From Prostheceraeus crozeri (Eukaryota; Platyhelminthes; Polycladida; Euryleptidae), in assembly GCA_907163375.1 (NCBI GenBank), contig CAJQUW010006824.1:1-64000 (forward strand): DNA of 64,000 nucleotides, read 5' to 3'. The position numbers and the translations under genes are program-made. Below are positions 53,263 to 59,706 of the stretch, piece after piece. Numbering within the stretch: position 1 is the first letter of the stretch; each line of letters opens with the position of its first letter. Below the pieces are notes generated by a model that ran no database searches, had not been told where the DNA came from, and worked only from the letters and a program-made list of their open reading frames with translations.

Positions 53263-53720
53263 GTAGGTCGTCTCTCTGAGCTCCGATGATAGCTTCGGAC
53301 ATTCCAAATTCCAAGTTTCTGTAAGAAACCGACTTAGAAAATTTCATTGCTGATATCAGCTAAGGCGTCAGACTTAGAGGTTCGCCAGGAGATGGCCTTC
53401 GTCTCCAGGCCATAAAAGACTCCAAAACTTTAAAGGCTCGTAACTTTGCTTCTACAAGTCCGTTTGACTTGATTCAAAAAAGGTTCGGTCGCTATTGACC
53501 TGCCCTAAGTGATGGACTACTTATAAAATTTCATAAGTAGTGCTAAAAAGTTGAAAAATTTAAATTCACTAGTTTTGGAGGTTTTCTGGGGTTTTCGACC
53601 CTGCTGAAGTCAATGAAAGCATTTTTAATGATGTCTGAGCCAGTCTTCTCTTGGTATAAGCGGCTTTTCACTGAAAGCGAGCAAGACACGGAGAGTTTTG
53701 CTGTAATATTCCACTGACAG
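53263..53720. other. Sequence without a recognisable gene
   Basis: Leader or intron-like sequence after the promoter at 53207. No supported coding frame; the minus-strand frame 53543-53812 overlaps the conserved non-coding module and looks like chance. Confidence 0.4.
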
Positions 53721-53890
53721 GGTGTTCCTTCGGGACGGCGGACGATGCCGTAGTGATAAGTGTGGCAAGGGAATGTGTCATATTTAAGACCGTAACCGCT
53801 GGGACAACTCATGTCTCATGTTGGGCATTTGACACAGCTCTCAACGTAGCACTTTGAACGCCAATCGGTTGAGTCTTAGCTATCTTGTCA
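53721..53890 (+). ncRNA. Conserved structured non-coding module, copy A
   Basis: About 170 nt homologous to copies at 54400, 55338 and 56222. It opens with a small UUCG hairpin (GTTCC-TTCG-GGAC) and a second stem GGCGG...TGCCG. Conserved 'aaccgct' and 'ctcaacgtag' segments follow. Stems are kept while loops vary between copies, which suggests RNA structure. The class is unknown; the sense strand is assumed from the neighbouring genes. Confidence 0.4.
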
Positions 53891-54399
53891 TGGGTGGCCT
53901 CTAAACATCTCCATTGCAAAACGCTGGTGAATCAAGCTCTCTACGGCTTGCTATCAAGCAGATCAAAGCAATAACTTGGGATGTTTCCTCAAGGTTTTCA
54001 AGTATGCTGAGTTCAAATCTGCTATCAGATTTCAAATTCAACTAAGACTAAGGCAGCTTTGAGGGGTTAGATCCCAGCTACTGTTCACTACCTTTGACTC
54101 GGCGTTGCTGTTACCACTTCGGGGCAGTGACAATGATGTCTTCAGCTGTAAAGAGCGGGTATCGGGGAAGATCTCTCACTTCCCTAGTGATCAGTACAAG
54201 GCCTTCGGGCTGTCGACGGGATCGAGTGCCACTCACTACACTCAAATCTATCATTCCTCACTAAGTGTAAATTACTGACTATACATTTGTCCTGCTATCA
54301 GGTTATTTTTGACTTGCTATCTAGTTGAATAGTCTCTTGCTATCAAGAGATTCACTTCTACTCATAAAGCACATCATCGCTGTAATACCTCCTTTGCTC

Positions 54400-54572
54400 G
54401 AGCGTTCCTTCGGGACGGCGGGTACTGCCGTAGAGGGATTGTGTTGCACGGGTTGTTCGTCGTTTGTTAGACCGAAACCTCTGAGCCGTTGCTCATGTTG
54501 GGCGTTCGACTTCATACTCAACGTGACGCTTTCTCTCGCCAGGTCAGAGTACTTCAGCCATTCGACAAAGGT
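54400..54572 (+). ncRNA. Conserved structured non-coding module, copy B
   Basis: Same opening hairpins (GTTCC-TTCG-GGAC, then GGCGGGTACTGCCG). 'agaccgaaacctctgag', 'catgttgggcgttcgac' and 'ctcaacgtgacgc' correspond to segments of the other copies. An upstream 'tgtaatacctcct' matches sequence before the other copies, so the repeated unit is longer than the hairpins. A frame of 89 codons through it is not shared with the other copies. Confidence 0.4.
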
Positions 54573-54729
54573 TAGTCTTTATGATATGGAGTAGAGTGAA
54601 ATGTAATTCATTAGATGTCCCTTCAATGATTGCTCCCATGATAAACGTTGATGAGACAAATGAAATGATTCTCATCTTCCCTTTTCAATGATTGAAATCT
54701 ACTAACACACTACCGTATAATCGTCCACT

Positions 54730-54846
54730 ATGGGGCAAGACATGATAGAGCCTCCACGCGGTTTGCCCTGGGCAGTCTTTAGACTGGCGAATACTATCAT
54801 TAAGTTGAATCTGCTATCAGTCAACTTGAACGTTGCGTCACATTAG
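54730..54846 (+). CDS. Hydrophobic microprotein, copy 1 (38 residues)
   Basis: Reads MGQDMIEPPRGLPWAVFRLA and continues as a hydrophobic helix-like segment (TIIKLNLLSVNLNVASH). It matches the microproteins at 55201 and 56085 for the first 36 residues. Among the differences I see, three are silent (Glu, Pro and Phe codons) and two change residues, weakly favouring a coding role. It ends just before the TATA box at 54852. Confidence 0.4.
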   Translation: MGQDMIEPPRGLPWAVFRLANTIIKLNLLSVNLNVASH

Positions 54847-54851
54847 AGGGG

Positions 54852-54859
54852 TATATAAA
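54852..54859 (+). promoter_or_regulatory. TATA box before the 88-residue gene
   Basis: TATATAAA, 27 bp before the ATG at 54886, so the leader must be very short or absent if that ATG is used. Confidence 0.7.
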
Positions 54860-54885
54860 CCACTGCGTCTCATTTCATTTCAATC

Positions 54886-55152
54886 ATGCAGACGCCGAAC
54901 AGTCAAGTCAGCTCTCCTCGCGGACCGCAGTTAAGGCCGCGAAATTTATTTGAGGAGTTTGTCAGGCTAGAGGGGCAAGACAGAGTTTTTAATAATCTTG
55001 CTCGGATTGGCAATCCGATGACAGCAACTGCTGTCAATCCAACGGAATGGCGCTACATTCCACTTTTTAGCCATGTACCAGTTAGTGTGGAAGTCGACAG
55101 TGCTACCAAAGAGAGAGTCTTTGACTCTCTCAGTAGAATTGGTAGGGTGTAA
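54886..55152 (+). CDS. Small protein with two RVF-xx-L-x-RIG motifs (88 residues)
   Basis: Starts MQTPNSQVSSPRG. The motif DRVFNNLARIG occurs at about residues 32-42 and ERVFDSLSRIG at about 76-86, an internal duplication around a central 'NPTEWRYIPLFSHVPVSVEVD'. I do not recognise the family. The 'YIPLF' string recalls the IPLF motif of the two larger proteins at 56985 and 57744, perhaps by chance. It has its own TATA box. Confidence 0.6.
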   Translation: MQTPNSQVSSPRGPQLRPRNLFEEFVRLEGQDRVFNNLARIGNPMTATAVNPTEWRYIPLFSHVPVSVEVDSATKERVFDSLSRIGRV

Positions 55153-55200
55153 GGTGACGTTACTCCCGAGAATGAACCATCGGCTCTCTTAAGGGCCACC

Positions 55201-55353
55201 ATGGGGCAAGACATGATAGAACCTCCTCGCGGTTTGCCCTGGGCAGTCTTCGGACTGGCGAATACTATCATTAAGTTGAATCTGCTATCAGTCAACTTGA
55301 ACGTTGCAAATGAAGTTCGGTGTAATACTTCCTTTCGACGGGCGTTCCTGTAA
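55201..55353 (+). CDS. Hydrophobic microprotein, copy 2 (50 residues)
   Basis: The ATG sits in an ideal initiation context (GCCACCATGG). Residues about 12-36 (LPWAVFGLANTIIKLNLLSVNLNVA) could form one membrane helix, and the tail is basic (VRCNTSFRRAFL). It is almost identical to the copy at 56085. Its 3' end runs into the conserved non-coding module. Confidence 0.5.
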   Translation: MGQDMIEPPRGLPWAVFGLANTIIKLNLLSVNLNVANEVRCNTSFRRAFL

Positions 55354-55512
55354 AGGGCGGCGGTGAAACCCGTAGCTATGTATACCGCAAGGGACATTCG
55401 GCAATGGTCAATCTTGTTAAACCTCTCTGCGTCATGTTTGCAAGTGATTGCCTCTGTCTCAACGTAGTATGCATTCGCGCCAGGGCGACATTTAGCCAAC
55501 TGTCGAAGGTTG
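55338..55512 (+). ncRNA. Conserved structured non-coding module, copy C
   Basis: Related to copies A and B with changed hairpin sequence (GGGCGGCGGTGAAACCCG) but the same order: 'tgttaaacctctctg', 'catgtttgcaag', 'ctcaacgtag', 'cgcgccaggg'. A long minus-strand frame (55532 to 55053) crosses it but is not conserved in copies A or B. Confidence 0.4.
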
Positions 55513-55738
55513 CCTAAAACTTTCCATTGCATACGTTATGAGAGCCATGAGTTCTACCTGTCTCTATCAATGAGACGAATTGATGAATGGAATGAAAGGG
55601 AGGATACTCACGCGCCACACGCAACATAACACACTTCTCTCTTCCGTAGTCTAACAAGCTCTTTACACATGGATCGCAGTCGATTGCTATCCCTGAAGCA
55701 TTCTGATTCGCTGTTGAGCAATTCATTGTTGAAAACCC

Positions 55739-55746
55739 TATATAAG
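55739..55746 (+). promoter_or_regulatory. TATA box before the 83-residue gene
   Basis: TATATAAG, 41 bp before the ATG at 55787. Confidence 0.75.
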
Positions 55747-55786
55747 CCAGAAGATTGTAGCGCTTCTCATTCAATTTGAAGTCACG

Positions 55787-56038
55787 ATGGAAGCCACATC
55801 TGCCGACAACATTCCCGTCTTCATCGATGAAGACAACGCCATTCCCGAGTTCGTCATCCTCGACGAGTGGGATGAGGATGAGAAGAAGGGGAAGATCAAG
55901 AGGATCATTTGGACGGATGAGGTGTGGACTCCGAATACCACTCGCATCCGAAAGGTGCCAGATGCACCAGCACGGCTTAGGCGGTATAGGGTTTATGACA
56001 ACCTAACCGTCATACCCCTTGACTATTCAAGCCAATAG
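55787..56038 (+). CDS. Small acidic-then-basic protein of unknown function (83 residues)
   Basis: Starts MEATSADNIPVF. The first half is very acidic (IDEDNAIPEFVILDEWDEDE), the second basic with 'TRIRKVPDAPARLRRYRVYDNL'. No family is recognised. It has its own TATA box and lies between two copies of the 530-bp repeat. Confidence 0.6.
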   Translation: MEATSADNIPVFIDEDNAIPEFVILDEWDEDEKKGKIKRIIWTDEVWTPNTTRIRKVPDAPARLRRYRVYDNLTVIPLDYSSQ

Positions 56039-56084
56039 TCAACCTAATCCCGAGAATGAACCATCGGCTCTCTTAAGGGCCACC

Positions 56085-56237
56085 ATGGGGCAAGACATGA
56101 TAGAACCTCCACGCGGTTTGTCCTGGGCAGTCTTCGGACTGGCGAATACTATCATTAAGTTGAATCTGCTATCAGTCAACTTGAACGTTGCAAATGAAGT
56201 TCGGTGTAATACTTCCTTTCGACGGGCGTTCCTGTAA
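56085..56237 (+). CDS. Hydrophobic microprotein, copy 3 (50 residues)
   Basis: Same as the 55201 copy except one Pro-to-Ser change (RGLSWAV); the GCCACCATGG context is kept. It is part of the duplicated 530-bp segment. Confidence 0.45.
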   Translation: MGQDMIEPPRGLSWAVFGLANTIIKLNLLSVNLNVANEVRCNTSFRRAFL

Positions 56238-56398
56238 AGGGCGGCGGTGAAACCCGTAGCTATGTATACCGCAAGGGACATTCGGCAATGGTCAATCTTG
56301 TTAAACCTCTCTGCGTCATGTTTGCAAGTGATTGCCTCTGTCTCAACGTAGTATGCATTCGCGCCAGGGCGACATTTAGCCAACTGTCGAAGGTTGCC
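56222..56398 (+). ncRNA. Conserved structured non-coding module, copy D
   Basis: Essentially identical to copy C because it lies in the duplicated segment, so it adds no independent evidence for structure. Confidence 0.35.
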
Positions 56399-56533
56399 TA
56401 AAACTTTCCATTGCATACGTTATGAGAACCATGAGTTCTACCTGTCTCTATCAATGAGACGAATTGATGAATGGAATGAAAGGGAGGACACTCACGCGCC
56501 ACACGCAATATAACACACTTCTCTCTTCCGTAG

Positions 56534-56870
56534 TCTAACAAGCTCTTTACACATGGATCGCAGTCGATTGCTATCCCTGTATCAGAAGTGTAAGCTATCT
56601 TAATTTATTTGACACTATTTGATCTATTATCATCGTCCATATGAAATGTTTTTAGATTTACAAGTTAGACTAAGCGTGCTACTATTTCCAAATGAAAAAG
56701 TATACATGGTTAAATCATCCACTTAAGCCCATCCATAGTCTAACAAGCTCTTTACACATGGATCGCAGTCGATTGCTATCCCTGTATCAGAAGTGTAAGC
56801 TATCTTAATTTATTTGACACTATTTTATCTACCATCATCGTCCATATGAAATGTTTTTAGATTTACAAAC
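56534..56870. repeat. About 135-bp direct repeat, two copies
   Basis: The segment starting 'agtctaacaagctctttaca' occurs at about 56534 and 56736 and contains 'gcagtcgattgctatccctg'. The spacer has 'gatttacaagttagactaag', which recurs at 59707 and 61837 in the terminal array. Confidence 0.85.
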
Positions 56871-56871
56871 G

Positions 56872-56929
56872 GGTCCCGTAACTAAGGGACCCGTTACTAA
56901 GGGTCGGGCCCCTTTAGAGAATATATAAG
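56872..56929 (+). promoter_or_regulatory. Promoter with GGGACCCG repeats and TATA box
   Basis: Two or three copies of 'aagggacccgtta' (56872-56900), a GGTCGGGCCCCTTTAGAGA block, then TATATAAG (56922-56929). Similar blocks precede the boxes at 58352 and 58673, suggesting common control. Confidence 0.7.
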
Positions 56930-56984
56930 AAGGAGTTTGAATGTAGATGAATTATACCGTTGAAGAAGACTACTCAGATACAAT

Positions 56985-57584
56985 ATGGCAGTAGCCGGTG
57001 AAGTAACGATATCTACAACGTCAGCATCAACGTCAGCATCAACGTCAGCATCTATTTTCTTCCCATTGCTTCGGGATCGAGTACCTGCAATGGTGTATCG
57101 AGATATTCCCCTTTTCGCTGGGGATGTGATCCTATCAGATAAGATATCATGTGTGGTGGTCAAGCGGGCTGTGGTACAGACAGAGACTCACATATTTCCA
57201 ACTACGATTGACACTTTTTATTTTACTAAATCACCTGTATATCGTATACATTCAAGTACGAATGACCCACCGGAGAAGCCACTATACATGGAACGAGATG
57301 TGCCTATGTACGAAGGGGATGTAATTCTGGGGTACTCCCCTACAAGAATGATGATACGTCGTGCACCAGGATGGGTGGATGATGGAAGGTGGATGGGGGC
57401 GTATGTGGAAGTTGAACATCATTCAAAGCCACTCATGGACCCACCGTATGAGACGCAACGATTCCGTCTAGATGGTGAAGCATGGATTCGTGTCATTCCC
57501 AACGGATGGTACAGAGACATTGATGAAGAGAGAGGTGATTATAAGTCCTTTAGTGAAATAAGTGGAGAATTTGTATTTCAATGA
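56985..57584 (+). CDS. Protein with duplicated IPLF-x-GD motif, paralogue 1 (199 residues)
   Basis: The N-terminus is a Ser/Thr/Ala repeat (residues 7-23). The motif RDIPLFAGDVIL...CVVVKR (39-61) recurs as RDVPMYEGDVIL...MMIRR (104-126), 65 residues apart, each likely two or three beta strands. 'FPTTIDTFYF' (71-80) and 'RFRLDGEAWIRVI' are shared with the next gene. The family is not recognised. It has its own TATA box at 56922 and AATAAA at 57618-57623. It looks whole. Confidence 0.65.
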   Translation: MAVAGEVTISTTSASTSASTSASIFFPLLRDRVPAMVYRDIPLFAGDVILSDKISCVVVKRAVVQTETHIFPTTIDTFYFTKSPVYRIHSSTNDPPEKPLYMERDVPMYEGDVILGYSPTRMMIRRAPGWVDDGRWMGAYVEVEHHSKPLMDPPYETQRFRLDGEAWIRVIPNGWYRDIDEERGDYKSFSEISGEFVFQ

Positions 57585-57617
57585 ACTTTTATGTATATAT
57601 TGAATGAACTTTTATTG

Positions 57618-57623
57618 AATAAA
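57618..57623 (+). terminator. Polyadenylation signal
   Basis: AATAAA 34 bp after the stop of the 199-residue gene, before the next TATA box. Confidence 0.65.
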
Positions 57624-57702
57624 CATACTTCATACATGTGATCATTTTCCTTTGAGTTATACTATAATGAATAGGATGGTATTAGAAGAAGATGGATATG
57701 GG

Positions 57703-57710
57703 TATAAATA
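57703..57710 (+). promoter_or_regulatory. TATA box before paralogue 2
   Basis: TATAAATA, 41 bp before the ATG at 57744. Confidence 0.6.
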
Positions 57711-57743
57711 AGTTAAGTGAAAATAGATGGGAATATAATCATC

Positions 57744-58298
57744 ATGAGTGAGGTTCCAGAGTGTGAGGTTCCAGAGTGTGAGGTACGTTATCCAATACGT
57801 CATTGGAAAGGTAAATTTTGGCAATATCACCGTACCATTCCATTATTTCATGGAGACAAGATAATTTCAGAGACGAAGAACTGTGTAGTGATATCACGCC
57901 GTAAGATAGAATTGGAAAATGAAATAATTCCAACGTATATTGACACATTCTATTTTGAAGTAACACCGACATATCAGCATCCAATTACAACAACGGTGGA
58001 GAAACCGAAAGACTGTCTTTATTTTGAACGTGATTACATTCCAATGTATGAAGGAGATGTAGTTATATCATGGAATCCTACAGAAACATGTATTCGACGT
58101 TCTCCAGGTAGAAAGCGTGAAGATGGAGGAGGTTTGGCACGGGCTATGTATATAGTATATCAACATACTCCAGAAGTGTATAAACGACCGAAATTGACAC
58201 GACGATTTCGTTTGGATATTGAGAAGAAGGTGTGGGTTCAGATTCTTCATACTGATACATTGACTGACATTGAATGGACGGGTGGACAAACGAGGTGA
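57744..58298 (+). CDS. Protein with duplicated IPLF-x-GD motif, paralogue 2 (184 residues)
   Basis: The first ATG after the TATA box is 57744 (MSEVPECEVPECEV, with a 6-residue repeat). Motif 1 is RTIPLFHGDKII...CVVISRR (30-53) and motif 2 is RDYIPMYEGDVVI...CIRRSPG (96-121), aligned with the paralogue at 56985. 'IPTYIDTFYF' and 'RRFRLDIEKKVWVQI' are also shared. The paralogues are diverged at the DNA level, so the duplication is not recent, yet both frames remain open. Confidence 0.65.
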   Translation: MSEVPECEVPECEVRYPIRHWKGKFWQYHRTIPLFHGDKIISETKNCVVISRRKIELENEIIPTYIDTFYFEVTPTYQHPITTTVEKPKDCLYFERDYIPMYEGDVVISWNPTETCIRRSPGRKREDGGGLARAMYIVYQHTPEVYKRPKLTRRFRLDIEKKVWVQILHTDTLTDIEWTGGQTR

Positions 58299-58303
58299 TT
58301 TCA

Positions 58304-58359
58304 GGGTCCCCTGAAGGGGACCCATGAAGGGATCGGGTCCTTTGAGAGATGTATATAAG
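58304..58359 (+). promoter_or_regulatory. Promoter with GGGACCC repeats and TATA box
   Basis: 'agggtcccctgaaggggaccc' forms a short inverted repeat, then GATCGGGTCCTTTGAGAGA and TATATAAG (58352-58359). It matches the layout at 56872-56929. Confidence 0.7.
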
Positions 58360-58390
58360 AGTGGATGAAATGAGTGTCACAATCATAATC

Positions 58391-58630
58391 ATGGTAGAAA
58401 CAAGAGAAGAGTTGAGAGTAAGGCAGCGTGAGGAGATGAAGACCATCAAACAAATGATTGAAAGATATAAGAGGAGAGCCTATAAATCGAAGAATCCAGA
58501 GAAGATCAGAGAGTGTGAGGACACATGCGACTTTGTGCTGAAAGCGACGATAGTGAGTCATCAACGACAATCAAATTATTGGAGAGATGGATTGTGGAAG
58601 GGACCCGATAGAGGACCCGATACCTTTTAG
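58391..58630 (+). CDS. Small basic helical protein (79 residues)
   Basis: The frame stays open from before the TATA box, so the start must be downstream; MVETREEL (58391) fits the expected transcript start better than 58370. The sequence is charged and helical ('LRVRQREEMKTIKQMIERYKRRAYKSKNPEKIRECEDTCDF'). No family is recognised. Its 3' end overlaps GGACCCG repeats that belong to the next promoter. Confidence 0.5.
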   Translation: MVETREELRVRQREEMKTIKQMIERYKRRAYKSKNPEKIRECEDTCDFVLKATIVSHQRQSNYWRDGLWKGPDRGPDTF

Positions 58631-58680
58631 AGGACCTGATACCTTTTAGAGGAGCCGATCCACTAAAAACTGTATATAAA
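58600..58680 (+). promoter_or_regulatory. Promoter with GGACCCGATA repeats and TATA box
   Basis: Four diverged copies of 'ggacccgataccttttagag' (58600-58660) precede TATATAAA (58673-58680). This is the longest version of the element seen also at 56872 and 58304. Confidence 0.7.
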
Positions 58681-58727
58681 TGACTTTTGAAATCATTTAC
58701 TTCATATTTTGACTTGAGCTAGTGAAC

Positions 58728-59225
58728 ATGCCCGACGTAACGATGATCCAACCTTTACGGATTCGCATTCCCGAAGTGTTAGTGCCAGAGAGCGACGAGG
58801 AAGACTGGTCAACTGATCTTCCGTCTGGATGGGGATCGTGGCCCGATTTGAGTGAATTGACTGATGAAGGACTTCCAGAGTTGGTGACGCCTACCCCGAT
58901 GGACAATCTTCCTCCAAGGTTTTCACCAGACATTACACAGTTGGACAGATTTTTAAATTCACCATCTTCCAGTCGGACGAATTTTAGTGAAATGACGGAT
59001 GAAGAGTGGGTGACGTACGAAAAGGAGAAGGAGAAAGAGAATAATCCACCTAACTCGAGGGCAGGATCTCCGGTGGTCCCATTGGGATTACGTATGCTTA
59101 TCCCACAATTGCCGCATCGACAGTTTCATGGACGCATTTCATCAGAATCAAATATACGACGTGAGGTGGATTTGGTGGATGAAGCGTTGGTGCATGTCAT
59201 TGATATGAACAGTGTTTTCTCATGA
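58728..59225 (+). CDS. Acidic, mostly disordered protein of unknown function (165 residues)
   Basis: Starts MPDVTMIQPLRIRIPEV at 58728, 48 bp after the TATA box. Residues about 20-50 are acidic with aromatic residues (ESDEEDWSTDLPSGWGSWPDLSELTDEG), a composition common in transactivation domains. A Lys/Glu run (KEKEKEN) and a Pro/Ser segment follow. The C-terminus (NIRREVDLVDEALVHVIDM) may be helical. Family unknown. AATAAA at 59266-59271 ends the transcript. Confidence 0.6.
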   Translation: MPDVTMIQPLRIRIPEVLVPESDEEDWSTDLPSGWGSWPDLSELTDEGLPELVTPTPMDNLPPRFSPDITQLDRFLNSPSSSRTNFSEMTDEEWVTYEKEKEKENNPPNSRAGSPVVPLGLRMLIPQLPHRQFHGRISSESNIRREVDLVDEALVHVIDMNSVFS

Positions 59226-59265
59226 TTTACTTTCTCATGATTTACTTTCTCGTGTGTGCTTCTTC

Positions 59266-59271
59266 AATAAA
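59266..59271 (+). terminator. Polyadenylation signal
   Basis: AATAAA 41 bp after the stop of the 165-residue gene. Confidence 0.65.
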
Positions 59272-59359
59272 CTTACATGGTAAGCCTTGATTCTTTTGAA
59301 TGAAAGGGTATGGGATGTAGAAGTTTAAGTAATCATATACATAGCAGATTGTATGAATC

Positions 59360-59515
59360 ATGCCATGTTATAGACGAAGACGAAGACGTCAGAGAGGGGG
59401 TATTCTTTTACCTCTAGCGGGAATGCTTGGTAAACATTTTGCAGGAACTATTACAAAGGGTGTTTCACGACATATAGCAAGGAAAGCCATTAGACGTATT
59501 AAGCGAAAGCGCTAA
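59360..59515 (+). CDS. Arg-rich RGG miniprotein 1 (51 residues), adenovirus pX-like
   Basis: Reads MPCYRRRRRRQRGGILLPLA then a hydrophobic/amphipathic stretch and a basic end (HIARKAIRRIKRKR). Adenovirus core peptide precursor pX has a similar Arg run followed by RGGILPLLIPL, with cleavage at the GG site. It is too short for confident homology. A second copy-like gene follows 29 bp later, and both stand at the inner edge of the terminal array. Confidence 0.55.
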   Translation: MPCYRRRRRRQRGGILLPLAGMLGKHFAGTITKGVSRHIARKAIRRIKRKR

Positions 59516-59544
59516 GTAACAGTGAATGGAATGTTATTATGACA

Positions 59545-59706
59545 ATGCCATATCGTACTAGACGAAGACGAAGACGAAGACGACGTCAGAGGGGTGGTCT
59601 TATCATTTCAATTTTACCACGTGTCCTTAATAAAGTAATGAAAGTAATGACACATCGAGATCTAGGTGCAGGTCCTACATTGCTGCATAGATTTGGTGAC
59701 GAATAA
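59545..59706 (+). CDS. Arg-rich RGG miniprotein 2 (53 residues)
   Basis: Reads MPYRT, nine Arg, QRGGLIISILPRVLNK and then a non-basic tail (DLGAGPTLLHRFGDE). An ATG two codons upstream (59539) is also possible. The first 17 residues match miniprotein 1, but the rest differs. It is likely a paralogue acting on nucleic acid; the role is inferred. Confidence 0.5.
   Translation: MPYRTRRRRRRRRRQRGGLIISILPRVLNKVMKVMTHRDLGAGPTLLHRFGDE

Larger units (their letters stand above)
55167..55700 (+). repeat. Direct repeat of about 530 bp, first copy
   Basis: Nearly identical to 56051-56583 (offset 884 bp). It contains the microprotein and the structured module. The unique 350 bp between the copies holds the TATA box and the 83-residue gene, so this is a recent segmental duplication around that gene. 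Confidence 0.92.
56051..56583 (+). repeat. Direct repeat of about 530 bp, second copy
   Basis: Second copy of 55167-55700, differing at only a handful of bases. Confidence 0.92.

Noticed and set aside
50373-53289. Many short open frames (for example reading PPPLERQS or LDSLLRFWLP)
   Set aside because: They are translations of the tandem repeat units in several frames with no gene signals.
53721-54572. RNA polymerase III genes like adenovirus VA RNA
   Set aside because: Only copy B has a B-box-like GTTCGACTTC; copies A and C lack it and no T-run terminator follows, so the polymerase III idea is unsupported.
55053-55532. 159-codon minus-strand open frame, also seen at 56039-56416
   Set aside because: It is antisense to the conserved non-coding module and microprotein, and it is not kept in copies A and B of the module.
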